The notes: a model not told the origin generated them from the letters alone. Positions 27,401 through 42,065 are shown, numbered from the stretch's first letter. The stretch: 64,000 nucleotides of DNA from Argopecten irradians (GCF_041381155.1 NC_091136.1:46490284-46554283), one strand, 5' to 3'. Numbers and translations: made by a program.

Positions 27401-29230
27401 ATTCATGCTGAAAAACATCATTAAATACTTTTCAAACTTTAGCATTATTCTGAACAATGAAGACATCAGTGCTTTTCCGAATTTCAGTAAAGGAAAATTG
27501 TCCTATATAAAATCGTATACCAGGTATAAGTAACATTAAGACAATTCAATAAATTTCATGGCAGAAAGGGGTAAAATAGTTGAGTTTAGGTATCTTACCA
27601 AGGCTTAATCTCTCCCATATATTTATCTCTTTATATAGTTTCTTTGATATCACTGTTCCTGAATCCATGAAGTGCTTTAATGGATTGTGAGAGATGACTT
27701 CGTGTGAACGATTTCTATATTTCTATATTCGGGCGACGCTAATCGAGGAGAGACTCCACAAGTAACCTAACGCCTAATTCGAAGAGGAATAAATGGGTCC
27801 TTTTATTGATTCGAATATCTCGATTTTGTTTCAGTACTATCTGTTTGGAGAATCCCCTCATCTAACTAGTATCCCTTGCTAACTAGCAACATCCCTGACT
27901 CCAAGATTCGGGAAGACGCAAAGCTCAGGCTTTAAGTGGTTTCAGATTAAAAGTTAATACTGATAATGCTTCTTTGTCGTTAACTGTTGGATCCTTAAGA
28001 TCAGGAGAAACCTTGCAGCATCACTGTATGATTTACGCCACTCGTTAATCAACCTAGAGGTTTCCCAGCTCTTTAATCTGGTGCTAGTAACACTTTATCA
28101 GCTCATGTTTAGACTCTTGTGGTGACACAGCTACGAAAGAAACCTATTAGTTTCATAGATATTCCTTAACTTCGTTAAGACTCATTATAAACTTTCATAT
28201 GAAAGCGATGCAGAGGTTTTCCTTATTTTTTATTAACTTGGATTCTTCAGAAGACTTTTCTGTAGAGCAATGTTATTATTTTTCATTATTTATTTATTTA
28301 ATAAAACCCATATCCTTTCCTAAAATTAATAGATACATTTAATATACGTGTATTTGTTTATAAAACTAACATTGTCGTAAACAATGACTGTAACGACTTC
28401 ACAAGCTATTTTCTTAATAGATCACACGGGTGTCGGCATTAACGGACAGATGTACAATCAGCATTCTGAGAAAGATTTTAAAAAGTTTTTATTTTTTTTA
28501 TATTTTTACTTCCTGAGAAAGTCATACGACAGTAAAAAAAACTTAAAGTAATCTTTCTCTAGTTTTGCAATCCGTATGGAAAGATTTCAGGTATTAGTTC
28601 AAGATGTTTCCTGGTTTGTAAATAAATACATAATTAGAGATACGATAGTAAAAGCACTCTCCAATAACTGAATTCCTCTGTGGTAATTCCCCGGTTTCCA
28701 CATACTGATCACTGATGGTTTTAAACCGAAAAAAAGACATATATTGCAGGTTAAAGTGACAGTAATTTACTAACTTTAGATAAGGAACAAATTGTTTATC
28801 CAACCTTGGCCTTTACTAAAGTAGTCAACTTATGAAATATTTGTGACAATTTCCTTACGTTGGCATTTGAATTTTTTAAATAATTTCTGAAGTAGATGTT
28901 GGCTTATATGAAAGCTCTCAGTTGATTTAGTAAGTGTAACCAAGTTTGGCATCGATTACCAAAGACATAAAATTACATCTGGGATAAACCAAGTTGATTT
29001 CTTTTCCTTTGAACCGGAAATTCGTTATCTTTATATCTCCAATGATGTCCTTTTCTTTTTTAAGAAGAAAGTGAACTACCATGTGCCAGTTTATCCAATT
29101 ACCCTTAAAAGAGAACATTCTAAACTGTGCATCACAGAAATAATAAGTTTTGTAATGCCTTCGTGTTGAACATTTGGTGATTTAATATATAAAATGATGG
29201 AACTAGGTCATGCGCGATGACATACAGATA

Positions 29231-29288
29231 GATACATAATCAACGGTAAATATGTTACCGATACATAATCAACGGTAAATATATTACC
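29231..29288. repeat. 29-bp tandem duplication
   Basis: Two adjacent 29-bp units beginning GATACATAATCAACGGTAAA with one base difference (ATGTTACC against ATATTACC). Recent local slippage or duplication. Confidence 0.92.
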
Positions 29289-31090
29289 GGGGAATGAAAA
29301 GTGATCTTGTTCCGTAGAGGAAATATAAAACCTGGATTGTATACCACGTTTACAGCTTAATCATATGTAGGTTACTGTACACACAAAATTAATAATGAAT
29401 ATCAGGGGTCAAGTCACTTACAGGCTACGATTAAAGTATTGATAGAAATAATCAGGGATTTATTCGTGTAATGGTTTAAATCAAGGCTTTAACATTCTAC
29501 ATCAAATGGGCAGATATGGTATGTTTTATTTTAATTGGGGAATTTCTATCGATGGAGACTGGTTCAAGGTGAGTTCGATACGTTTTTTCTTTATTTGTGC
29601 ATTCTTTTAAATGTAACAGGGAGTTGCAAATGATGAAAGCAAAATGTGTCAATATGTTACACCTAACTTATAGATTTCACACCGTTGGCTTTCTTCTTAT
29701 AGATTTTTACGTGTCACATTTTGTTCAATTCACATTTGAAATAAATCATTAAGGGGCACACGCTATACGGCAAAATACTTACATGTGAGCGCCTCAGTAA
29801 CCGTCTTGATACAGCACGTGTACAATCGAACGTAATGACATAGGTTTCCGTAATTGTTAGGCCAGATCGATATCCTGGCACAGATGTGGAGCACAGGGCT
29901 ACACTAGTAGTCACACAGGTAGATACTAAGGATGGGAGGTGTTATTGTAAAAGGGATGTACAACACTGATAGTGAAGCATCGTGATACTGGGGTGCTAAA
30001 GGATACTCGGCAGACTTTAATCATTACACCTTCTAACAGTACATTATCGTCGAGGTGGATTGCTTTTCTAACTTAATTGGTTGTAGAGGAGAATATTGTT
30101 CAACCAATTAGTTGTCTGCGTGTGCAGTGAGAGTCCGTGTGTTGTTATCCTGTTAGGTACAGGTAAGTGTTACCTGACGAAGGGTGGGAGGAGGGGATCC
30201 AATCAATACACGGTGACAGCCATAGTGCATACCGCGGATACATGCATGACTTTCCTTTTAAAAAATGTCAAACCTTTCACTGCGTATATAGACATACATA
30301 GTTATTTAATCGTTCGCATTATTTGATGAACGTGTTGCCATGTAATATACATATATTTCTCACTACATCTCACGTTCTTTTATTTTATTTTATTTCAAAC
30401 AGTCTTGGATAATGGGCATATATTATATTTCTCAAAGAACTTTTATATCTTTTGAAGTGCTCATAACTGTGATTGTAGCATCTTCTGAAAATGATGTCCA
30501 AATATATTGTTATTCGGTGGTAAATCGGTGATATCGCATGGCTCTTATGTAAATTTAATAAACGAGTTGAATTATTTGATATGCTACGAGCCTTTAGCCT
30601 TCATTTAATTAGTTTTGTAGGTTTCTCATAACGTTGCTATAAACTAATATTGATAGATATTTACGAAATGCTTTCAATTTTGTTAATATACGACAGGCAT
30701 AATCCGGCTCACTCTTATCTTATTTGTCTACTGAGACAATCATGCAACGTCCATAAATGAATATGACGTGAAAATTACCTGTGACGTCACGATAGCTTTA
30801 TTGCACATGTTTCTTAGGATATTTATGACATGACCTTGCGTCATTGATGGAATGTGCATTAAATCCTCTGACTGACATATCCCGATATACCATAAGACTG
30901 ACTGTTTAAGATAACCTTCTAGCTTACGATTATTGAGATTAACCTTCAGATAAACTTTTGTGATGTATGGCAATATTGACAGCTCATGACGGTCATCCAC
31001 ATGTGCATACCATATAGTTTTGTAGTCCGTTAAATCCGACAACAATCAGGGATTGTTCTTCGTTTGATCTGAGTCAACTGTTACCTCTTC

Positions 31091-31895
31091 TTAGACATCA
31101 GCAGTTAGCTGATTACAACTTATTGAAGCCCTTCGTATTCTTGTAACTGGTTGTTGTCCGGTTGTGCCATATATAAAAAAAACTGGGATAAATCTTACAA
31201 GGTATTCTTTGACAGTAGTATAATAGTAGGTACATAGACGACTTTTGAAGGTGTTAAGGATGGGGGCTTCAACTACATAATTAGGCACATTATAGGGAGT
31301 TCCACAAGGCCACAACTCGCCGGCCATTTAAGCCTTTAGTAACATGTGTCCTACTCTGTTTCTTAAAGATGTTTATACTATTGCCGCTAGTTCTAGTTGA
31401 AGACATGGTATAGAGTTTATATCTATCAAGTGTATCCATATCATTTAGGTTTTTATATATTTTAACAACATCACCCCTTTCACGCCTATATATGATAAAG
31501 TTGGAAGTTCTAGCTTTGTAAGTGTCGAATGACATGGAAAGTTTTCAATATGATTATAATGTACTCATTTCGTTGCCCTACGTTGGATATTTTCTATTGC
31601 TATTTGATATTTTATGCAGCGGTGACCATACCTGTGTCGCGTATTCTTAGTTTGTTAGTCTATTGAGACTTCTACACATTGTGAAAAACCGTGTAGAGTC
31701 TATATAGACAAATGCCCTAAATATTAACCCAATGATCATGTTGCCGTTCTTAAACGATTGACTCCCATGATCACTGAATTTAAGTTTGTTACTACACAGA
31801 TACTACACCTAGGTCTTTTTCTCTCTTAAAATTGCTTATTTGGTTACCAGATGGAACATTATATATAGTGTTTTGGTCTAGACGAGGATTAGGTT
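31091..31895 (-). pseudogene. Decayed non-LTR retrotransposon (CR1/jockey-like), 3' end of reverse transcriptase ORF
   Basis: Read on the minus strand in several frames, the segments line up in the order expected for the C-terminal part of a LINE reverse transcriptase. They include FKREKDLGVV (about 31840), IIGLIFRAFVYIDSTRFF (about 31700), EYATQVWSPLHK (about 31640), RRERGDVVKIYKNLNDMDTL (about 31470), TRTSGNSINIFKKQSRTH (about 31385), then VVALWNSL (about 31300). After a frameshift it continues NVPNYVVEAPILNTFKSRL. These match the family pattern of a left arm of the form EKDLGV, an EYA-VW-P block, an RRxRGD-xxVYK block and a terminal W-SLP-xV block. Frameshifts and stops break it, so it is dead. 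The catalytic YxDD region is upstream and not present; the element is truncated near a poly(T) tract. Confidence 0.85.
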
Positions 31896-31903
31896 CTTGC
31901 ATT

Positions 31904-31904
<1 letters not shown>

Positions 31905-31936
<32 letters not shown>
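31905..31936. repeat. Poly(T) tract, 32 bp
   Basis: An uninterrupted run of T directly beyond the upstream limit of the minus-strand LINE remnant. On the minus strand it is a poly(A) that precedes the LINE, so it is not that element's own tail. It may mark a different retroposed insertion or simple slippage. Confidence 0.9.
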
Positions 31937-31937
<1 letters not shown>

Positions 31938-34900
31938 TGTCATTTCCCAGTCAGTTGCATTCAATGTTGTCAATGCCATTTTGAACTACACAGAGTGCTG
32001 GCTTTGGTTATTTCGACATGTTCAATTATAAGATTGAATGTGCTGGTTATCGGTATTGACCCATTTGATAATGAACATGAAAACGGAAAATGGTTAGATA
32101 TAGATTAAAAACATTTGGTCTCTTGCTTGACGAACAATATATCTTCGTCGTAACTACTTCATTCCACGTTAGCACCACTGTGATGTCATCTGAAAAGAAG
32201 CACGGATTGTATCCATATCAAATATACCATAGAAAACGAATCTCGATAAATCCTTCCATTATATGCAAAAGATAAAATATTAATGGAAATATCTCAGGGA
32301 AACAAACAATAACAATTACGGTATCAGGTGTCGCTTTATACCAACATGTGAGTGTGTCATACATACTGTCGACCAAATCTCGCGATCAAAGTGAATTCGC
32401 GAGATTGATCTCCGCAAATTAGTGTATATACATGTACACACAATATATGTTAAAAGGAATTTCCATTCAGTTTTTTAAATCCGTGAATGTTTATCTTCGC
32501 AAACTATGACGTTGAGCTTAGTCTTTTGATATGAAATCCTAATCGCATGCATCAAGTAACGAGGTAGTACCTATTACCCAGATCTGTGGACTATACTGCT
32601 CCATACCTGATCACGTGGTCATTATAATCATTGGTACTTCCACCAACCCCGAGGATCGTGTGTTGACCTGTATTATATATGACCAACATACACTGATGAG
32701 AATGATCACGTAATCCTGTACGGGAACATGGCCAAGGCGTTCTTACGCAAATTAGCGCAATATTCTCTCCTTAGTAATAATGATGTTCTATATAAAGTTC
32801 ATATCGCTCAGGAAAAAGATGATTTATAATACAAGTCACATTTGAAATAATACCATTTCCTGGTTTTGCTTAAGAAATTAAATGTCTAAGCCTATTGAAA
32901 CAATCAAATACTCCGACGGTTTTCAATATCTTTTCTCTAATTATGTGATATATATTGTGCTATTAATCAATGAAAGAAAAGAAGAAACACACCAAGCTAT
33001 GGTGCAGTCAGTGTACATCAATGATTTAAGTATGATTAGATATACCAACCACAAAAATCTTTACGGACAATGTAGTTGTAAGGAATGCTGCCGTAAATGA
33101 GTAATTGTAATGAGAATTGTAATAGATTTCTGTGCAGAGACCACGAAGCCATCTATTTAGATATCTGTTTCGTGGATTTCATTGAAAGGCCACAATGCCG
33201 GTCTGTCAAGGGAGGTGTATTTAAACTGTAGTGATTATTGCTACGGACAGACAAGGCTTATATTAAGAAAGGTCACCATGGAAACGTCGGTATATATGAG
33301 AGGCGAATTAATCAGAAGATAGAAATACGCTGAGCTTCAGACTCAAAATATCTTACCTTGTTAGCTAGTAGAATGGTTAGGACAACCAGAAGAGAAAAGA
33401 GCACGACCTGTTTCAAAAAAGATTCAATGTTGACATTTATATAGAATGCCTTCGAATACTACATGTACCTAGACCAATTATGACATAAAGTATGCTTCAC
33501 TTTCCTGCCAACATCTCTCGTTAAGGCTGGGTAATATGAGTTCAAGGCGCATAACTATTATAAGGACGTTAAACAGCTGAAAATAATGGAATAACAAAGC
33601 GTTGTTGTTTTTGTCGTAAACATGGGAAATAAAACGTCACAGCATTGAACGCAAACAACATGCTAATAAAACGATCCTGTGTTGCTTATCAAGTGATGGG
33701 ATAAAACGTAATAACGCTCCGGGTTTGTGGGTTTTTTTTTCGAAATAATCGGATAACGAAACGCTATTATTTTGTCGTGATTAATTTGATACTATTTTGT
33801 TTTTGTCGTAAACAATATAATAACAAATCACTATTCCATTAAAATATTGGCGTTTTTTTCATTTTCTATCATTCTTGTTCGTTTCTATCAAAAATCAAAA
33901 ATGAAGGAACATATTTCCAACACGTTCCTTATTACCCTCCCTTAACCTCTCTGATCCCTGTTTTATTATATCCATGACACAATGTGATATACATTTCCTC
34001 CGTGAAAGTAACCATACATCAGAATTATCCTCATACACATGATTACAATGCACATTTACCGAGATGTTAATTATTGTGCTAATGTTGTATGGTTTGTTGA
34101 TGACAGATCTTTCGATCCGATACCTGCACTAGCCAGCCAGTAATAGCCAACTAATTACCAGACATTAAGGTATTCCGTGCCAGCGGATATTGGATCACCG
34201 GTACGGAATATGGCTCGATATTGAACCTTTCCGACGGAAATGATCTGAAATCTAATACAGTAAGATATCATTTAATGATGTAGACAAAAATAGGCCCAGT
34301 TCTACCGAGATAATAAGAGGATCAAAGAATGTCATCCTCAGTCCTCCTAATTCAACCGTAGGATGGATGTGGATAGCGATAATCTATGAAAAGCAGCTGT
34401 TTACAGTTTACAGAAAACCAGCCAGTACCGCCTTTAAATAGCTTAAGTATTGATCATTCCGTATATTTTGATTGAAGAAAACAACATCAATACCTTACGA
34501 TTGGGTGTTGTGTAAAAATCATCTTGAACATTTCCTCATACACATGAAGATGCCATCTTTTGTCATTACACGAAACTGTACAATGCGTCAACTTACACCA
34601 GGTTATAGGAAACAGACTACTACGGCGGACATTCAATCCCTTTGTAAGAGGATCAGAGAATATCTCCAGACAAGCAGACGGGCCATGTAAATTCAGAATT
34701 TCTTCGAAAAACATGATGATAACACCAAACACATCAATCTATATGTTTGTCGTGATTTGTGAAACTTACAATGATAGTGCTATCCTTTATACAGGTCATC
34801 ATCAGTATCCATTACCTTTCGCAGCAGATATCTGTATCGTTTGGTTGTAGATACCCTTCACACTAAAACATATACTTGTATAATGTGGACTTCCATGACA

Positions 34901-37900
34901 ACTGTTAGGTCTGACGTGAACGACCATTGAAATACAATATCTTGGTCATATTAAGACCAATGGGATGCATCCAAACTGTCCTATGAGGAACCTCGTTGAC
35001 CACCTCGCTTAATTAGGTAACCATTTGACCGTATCATCATATTGTCATCAGGGACTTTGATGGCCATGAAATGCCTCACCAACTTTTCGGCATTCAACTG
35101 CATCAGTTAGCTGACAGAGAGTGACGAGGCACCAGTCATCTACAGATGGTTATCATTATACCTTAGTCTAATTATAGACCAAATATGTCTTCGTGTGCTT
35201 TTAACGGTTATCACGTGATGATCAATGAATAGCCACATTGCCCTTTTATCGACATTCAATGCACTTTAACTTATGAGGTCCAAGCTGACAAATGGGGCAC
35301 ACGCATACAAAATTGTAGATACATCGAAACAAGACTTAATTAGCCTAACGCAGATAGATTACTGTTGTGCCGATAGTCTTACGTTTTATCTTCAGTTGGT
35401 AGCAAATAATGTACACGAAGACTTCATTGCCTACGAAATGCCTCGCCTCGTATGCACAAAGGCATGTTTAGAATTCCCAGTTGGTTTGTTTTGAAATTAT
35501 ATCATTTTATTACTACTAACCACGTACATGTACATCACTGTAAAATTAACCGGAGGGGTACATTCACAAACAACAACACAGACACAAATAGTAGTTTAGA
35601 TCTGAGAAGAACAGCGCGATTGTCTTACGCAACATATTTCTATTTAATGAAGAAGATCACGAAAATGCTCCAGGCAGCCACGATTTCTTCTCATTGATCG
35701 CACACTATATTGGAATAATAAAAAAGAAACACAAAAAACCCGCATTCGTGCTTTGGGGCTAGCAAAGCGTTTCAAGGGTAGGGCTATTCGTTGTTATCCC
35801 ATGGGACGTTGATTCCAATCTTTTCACAAAACAAATTCAGTCGGGTTTTTTTTTTTAGCTTTTCCTCAGCAACAATTAAAACAACGAACATTCCATGTTA
35901 CACATTACACTTTTAAAAAAGATGCATTGCATTCGTTGTTACATAACGGAAGGATATATATTTTTGTTTAATTAAAGCATTGATGTTACCTTGTATTGTT
36001 GTCAAACGGACAAATATCAACAGGTTCAGTGGATCGGTTTATTTAAAACTTATTGATTGTCTACAGTCTAATGAGATCGACTTTCCAGATGGATAAAAAC
36101 TTGATACCGTTCACAGTATGATTAACAAGTATTACTTCTCTAACTATTATACATGTAGATTTATTATGTATTATCCATTTGTCCGTTTAATACATATATC
36201 TTACATGTTCAATCATGATCATGAGTTAAACATTACTCTATTCTCCAGTCTAGTATTCGCCTGTGTTAAGGGTTTTTGCCAATATTTGGCTGTGAACTTT
36301 TGTAGTCCGAGACACAGGCAAAATCACTGGATTATGTACCCATCAAAAATGAGAAAACCTCAAAAAAGTCTCAGTAACATACTAGTCTATTATATTACTA
36401 TTTTACTATTATTCTGTCTATTAATCAATTATCTCCCTTATACAATTATTTAAGAAAATACTTATATCACAATTTTAGACTTAAAAGTCTTATAAGAGCA
36501 TCTATAATAATACAATATACAATATAAATTAATTTGTATAATATCTGGCTAGAAGAGGGCTTATATAGGAATAGCCTGATGCCCAATCCTATTTTTTACA
36601 ATATAATTGGTTGAAATGAAAATACCTGTAGGTCAAACCTTATTGCCAGTCAAATAACTTCATAGGGTTGTACCACATTTCATAAAATCCCCTTGGGTAA
36701 TGGGTAGCAGTATGGATTTCGTACTGTTTAGAGAAATACAAAAATAAAATTCTATATGGAGGAACCTTTGGAAAGGGGGCAATTTTATAGATGAAAGTTC
36801 GCTAAACGTTAGATCAGTTTAATATTATGATGGGTAAACTCTCCTAAAAGTCAGTGTACGAGATCAAATATCTGTCATTTAGTGAATGCAACGCACACTT
36901 TAATACTGAGAATAATGGGGAATGCAAACTACTGTAAAAGAAGCGTTAACCACCAAATCCCCGTCTGGGTTGACTTCTAAGTTAGTTTTCCTGATTTATT
37001 TGCCAGAGTCTAATAAGTATTACACTGCCAGACAACAGGAAAGGATAGGTTGACTCGAGGAAGGCGTCTTAATGAGTTTATGTACAAAGGACAGTCCATA
37101 TCTGTCAGCATTAACCTTCAGTAAAGAAAGGTCACCAACACAGGTCCGTTGAGATTTCGACATTTCTAGGAAACAGGAGCTCATTAAAGGAAAAGGGATT
37201 ATCAAAAGGTTGCACAAACCGAAATCTTTTCTGAATATTTGAAAAAATAGTCAAAGAATAACAGTAATGAAATTTTAAAAAACGTTAAGAATAAAAACAA
37301 AAGTTATTTTAAACATTGTTTGTTCCCATTGAGGTTTATATTACAAGTGAAGAAACATACGCTTTGCTAATTGAATACTGTTTATAATGCAACTGGAAAA
37401 CGATGTATGTTTGTTCATTGACATTTCAACTGCTGTACAATCGAGTTTGCCTTGCAGTAATTCAAATAATTCTTCAATTGTATCTAATTCTGTGTTACAT
37501 AAACTACTTGGCATTTCAAAGCAAACTTTCGTGTGCTTATTGCCTTTGGCGTAATCATCAATAAATGGAACATGTCCTTTTGAAAATTACATTAAAACTC
37601 AACAGTATTTCCATTCCAAATATATACATATATGTATACATTAAAAGCCTTCTGCTGACCGAAATGCTAAAAGAGACACCTGAACTAAATACAGGTATTA
37701 TTTCTGGTTGGATTTTTGCGTTTGATGTGTTACGCCTTGTCGTCACCAGACGGATCAATATGTTGACGTCATTGGTTTGGCAATGAAATACGATTTATAA
37801 TGTCTGGCAAACAAACTCTGTGATATTGACAATCAATTTATCTATCCAAAGCAGTGTCTCTTGTGTTGGAAAATGATGATTGTTTCTAATGTCACAATTA

Positions 37901-40230
37901 ATCAGAGAGAGTCTATTTTCAAATTCGATGTGTTCTACTAACCTGAAAGTTTGAAAATACATGTATGACTCTTAAATAGTTTTCGACTGACAGGGAATAC
38001 ACAGTTACACTGTTCATAAATGAAACCACTTATTTACTCATAAAAGAAGCGTTTGCTTTATTTGTTAAATGTTGACTGTATACCTTTCGCACTATACAAT
38101 AAAATGGATACACCTATCGGCCGCATGCTTCTCAAATTCAGTGACAACCCAATGCCAATTGATCAGGAACATTGATCCAAGCAATGATGTACCCACAGTG
38201 TGGAAAGCGTCAGTTTTGGCGAGCATCACTCATTTAATTCTGGTCACGATAGGTCCCTGGAAATAGATCCAACAAACACACTTCAATCCATCAACGCAGA
38301 CGACACACTGCTGATTCTCAACACAGCATTCCACTCTTGCTATATTACATCCACCGCTGTTAACAATCATAACATAGTCTCATTTTCGGATTTCCTGACT
38401 GGGAATTTTAATTGATGAAGTCGTCTTGTCGGGTGATCTTCATAAAAGCATTTTTCTGTTTCTTATTCATAAATTCTGTCATAAAACATTGCACTCAGGA
38501 ATACATTCACTAGACCGTTCACAGAACGTCTCCAAACTCAAATAAACTAACAAAAGCTGCAGTGCGACTTTCTTGCAGTCCCGACAATGATATAAATCTC
38601 TGGACCTGGCTGTTCAAAAGATGATTTCCTTAATCTGTGTAATTTGATTTGCCTTTCTCATTTATTGTTAAACCACTACAATCGGCATGTTCTTTAGTCA
38701 AAGAATGGGGTTCTTAAGAGTTTTTAAGTTAGAAAAAAAATGTTAATAATAAAAGAAATTATCATATCTTGATTTGAAAAGTGTCGTTAATTTGTGATCA
38801 GCTTTATTATTATGTTTTTGACTATGATATTTTGTACTTTTTGTAAAGAAATAGGTTTGTTTCTCTCTGTTTCAAACCGACTTACATGTGTTAGAATTAA
38901 CTTCGCAAAGTTAGTGTTAATTCACGCTGTCATTAACAGTTATTTGTTTCTTTGTTTGGGGTCGCGGCAGGTTTAAGAGGTGACAAAGAGCCGGAGTGCC
39001 ATAGGAAAGCTAACCACACTTTGGTCAGTACATTTTGACAGACAATAGTGACCATGGGAGATTTAAACACAAAAACTAAAAGTAGTGGGCTACAGGCAAT
39101 ATGTCGGAATACTTTGACCACTCTGACACCTCTATAACAATGTATCTGATTTACCACACCGGATATGCGTATCTAGAATATGCAAGCTTTGCGTTTGGAA
39201 GCATTGTATCCTTGAGTCAATTAGCATAAGTATTTCGGAAAAGTCACAAATCGACATGATGTAAAGTACCGGACGCATCGAAACCGAAATTCAGCATTAC
39301 ACACGAAGAGTTAAAACTACACCATTTTATGGCGACCTTTAGACAGGAATGTGACCATAAAATCTGAATGAATGAGCGTGCTCAGATTCAGTAACGACAT
39401 CCACATATACAAACCAATAATAAAATGAACAACATGAACAACGTAAGAACATTAGCAAACAAATATTTTAAGTACCTATATTTTGGATGTACTTGTTATC
39501 TTCTGCTAAGGATGTCAGCCATTTTATCTGATGGCGTATATACATATGTACATGTCAATCAACAATAACAATCGTGACTGTCCTTATCCAAGTGAAATAA
39601 GGCTGCATAATCCTAAATTGATATTGACTCACTATGTACTGCTGATTCAGATGGCGTTTTTCCTTATGAAAACGCGTGGCTAATTAGTATTGTCATGTTA
39701 TTTACCCTTTTCAATGCCTCTGGAACTCTGGAAAATGTTAATCAGGTGCTAATTTCACGAACCTTTTTTATTAATTTAATTTTTTTCTTTCATATTATTT
39801 TCAATCATCCTGTGAATTTTTTCTTAACTTCTGTAACGCTTTCGCAAGTTCAATTTTAAGCTAATGGGTTCCTTAAGGTTACGGAATGTTTAAGAAACTG
39901 AGCCCAGAGACCAACAAACAATTATTTGTAATATACTTTCATCATGTAATATACTAAATGAGTTGTTCATTTGTATGTACACTACTCCATACGGATTACC
40001 TGTCATGATCAATGCCATACAATAGTTATCCTGACAACAACCTGTCGTTAGTGTAGTTGATAATGGATCCACTTAACACTTGTCACACAAAACGTACTTA
40101 TTAACTCATACAAGTGATTTTCCTGCTGGTATTATTTAGTTTAAACAAGAGAAATCAGGATAGTTTGGTAGTGGAAATAACCTAACATAATATATCGCAC
40201 ATAGTGAGTCATCGGTAATAATAAAAGGTA
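31937..40230. other. Intergenic DNA, one dispersed repeat copy
   Basis: Apart from the family C repeat at 32371-32507, I see no supported feature. About 33590-33830 contains three loose occurrences of a TTTTTGTCGTAAAC-type motif in a stretch rich in ATAACAAA words, perhaps an old repeat. No reading frame here has recognisable homology. Confidence 0.5.
32371..32507 (-). repeat. Dispersed repeat family C, copy 1 (minus orientation)
   Basis: On the minus strand this reads TTTGCGAAGATAAACATTCA, then CGGATTTAAAAAACTGAATG, ATGTATATACACTAATTTGC and GGAGAT. It aligns with 40985-41130 on the plus strand, which has CGGATTTAAAAATTGAATGG, ATGTATATGCTTATTTGCGG and AGAT in the same order. Non-coding. Several CGCGA words recur in both. 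Class unknown. Confidence 0.78.
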
Positions 40231-40403
40231 CAGTTAAACACGTTTATAACGAACTCGCTTACACTGAATTCATGGTTATAACGTAGTGAATCTCATTCTC
40301 CGTCAAGATATCTATATGATATGTTTATAACGAACTTTCCATATAATGAAGTTAATTTGTTACATTTGTAGTCCTCAAACGTTCGTTATAACCGTGTTTT
40401 ACT
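40231..40403. mobile_element. Pogo/jerky-like MITE with ATAACGAAC inverted repeats
   Basis: The left end reads CAGTTAAACACG then TTTATAACGAACTC. The right end, reverse-complemented, reads GTAAAACACG then GTTATAACGAACG. The inverted repeats are about 22-24 bp with a few differences. The left end sits next to TA, the target of this superfamily. Internally there is a further GTTTATAACGAACTTT word at about 40324. At about 173 bp, with no coding capacity, it is non-autonomous. The CAGT-AAAC start and ATAACGAAC motif are typical of pogo/jerky-type termini by recollection; exact family not determined. Confidence 0.75.
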
Positions 40404-40984
40404 CGTGTGTCATAATCTATTTTAAGGTACAAAAGATGCGGTAGTAGGGTTTTCAGTTTCCCAGTCAGAATTCCTCCAACCAAAACATGTGAGAGAGTTC
40501 ATTGGGGGTACAATGGCACGTAATAAGTCATAAACAATATTATTACAACTCTTGATTAATGTTTTATTTGGTTTCTTAGAGCGATCGCTTAGATGCTCTT
40601 TTAGAAATCAGACCTGTTTTTTGTAAAGAGACAAATGGTGGGAAATCTCGGTTTTCATGAACAGTTATTACTACAGGGATTAAAATGGCGGAATGTTGTA
40701 AAACCCTCGGGAACCGTTTTACTGCATTTTGTGACCCTCGTATAGAATATCCTTCATATCGTCACATGAAAAAGTATTATAGTAGTGTAATGCTGAGTAT
40801 CCAGAACTGACGTGATTAGGTACAATATGTACAGTAAAAATGATTCCACACATTGATAGAAGATACGAAATTATATAACCCATACAGGGACACAAGGTGA
40901 CCCAACTCAGTTGTAATAGTTCAGTTTCATATGCTGTTAACCAGTTTTTTTCGTGGCAATTTAATTTTGTGATTTTTTTAAACG

Positions 40985-41130
40985 AGTTCGCGAATATTAA
41001 AGTTCGCGGATTTAAAAATTGAATGGAATTTTCTATCAATACAAATGATGTATATGCTTATTTGCGGAGATAAATTTTCGGGAACTTACTTAGATTACGA
41101 AATTTGCGAGAGTAAATCGCACGCGAAAAA
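40985..41130 (+). repeat. Dispersed repeat family C, copy 2
   Basis: Partner of 32371-32507 in opposite orientation, about 8.5 kb away. Contains TTCGCGAATATTAAAG, CGGATTTAAAAATTGAATGG, ATGTATATGCTTATTTGCGG and TTTGCGAGAGTAAATCGC. Open frames crossing it on both strands are incidental. Confidence 0.78.
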
Positions 41131-42065
41131 GGTTGGTTTAAAGTACATATCGTATAACATCTTTGTGCAGAAACGTTTGTTGTTTCTGCTGGTGAATCAC
41201 GAACATAGACATGTACGAAATCCGTTTGATATATCCTTTTGTTCAACATTCCAAAACGCAATATTTCTAATCGCGATATACATGTTCATGTTCCAAAAGA
41301 TCATATTATACAGAATATCTTGCACAGTAATTTTCAGTGACAACGGTTAAACATAAACATTTGAATATATACCAAAGGAAAGATATGGAATATGGGTATC
41401 TTTTCTATATAGTATGGCACTGAAAACTCCATATTGCACAAAATAACTGTTAAGACCATCCCCATTGGGCCGATTTTTCCTTCGGAAATAGTTAACACAT
41501 ACATGTATATCAACACATCCCTGATCTCATTCATCTTAATTCCCAGGTACATGATATGTGTATAAAGCTGATTTTGATTCCATACCACATTGCCTCGGCT
41601 TGGGCGAGCTCTCCAGCAACAAATCGGCCATATCCTGTTATTTACATGATCTTGTCTTTACAGATAGAGTCAGTAAAAGTATTTATATGTAGCTGACATC
41701 GTCTATAAACCACTACAGGTGCACCCTATCAATAGACGTAGATTTGGCCATGTGCACCATCGCTAGGCTAGCGCGTTCAGATTAAACAACAACTGGACAA
41801 GCCACTCAGCTCACCAAATAGATACATGTGTGAAATCGTCCAACTTAGAGAAAAACATTCTGATTGATACTTCATAAAGTATGTATTGTTCATGGAATAT
41901 TCTCTACATGTTAGTTAACCTTAATGAGAATGCATGATTGTTGTAAGGTCCCGTGGTAATAGTATCATCTTCTATTTTAGGTCGCAGAACTAATTACCAA
42001 GATAGACGGGGCGCATTCGACAGCCACTATGTGACGTTAGAAATGACCATGGGTGATGATTCGGT

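Larger units (their letters stand above)
22942..31090. other. Intergenic DNA with two SINE remnants and a short tandem duplication
   Basis: No supported gene. Contents I can support are SINE remnants at 24741-24899 and about 27353-27400, and a 29-bp tandem duplication at 29231-29288. The longest open frame on the minus strand (26624-26971, about 115 codons) has no recognisable domain. A GC-richer stretch at about 26380-26600 is unexplained. Confidence 0.5.

Noticed and set aside
31091..31535. Two minus-strand frames as a host gene
   Set aside because: They are pieces of a LINE reverse transcriptase C-terminus separated by a frameshift, with more frameshifted pieces upstream.
24640..38690. 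Possible dispersed repeat shared by about 24640-24720 and 38600-38680 (GTTGTTCAA and TTTCTCATTTA words)
   Set aside because: The similarity is loose and gapped. I could not distinguish it from chance by eye.
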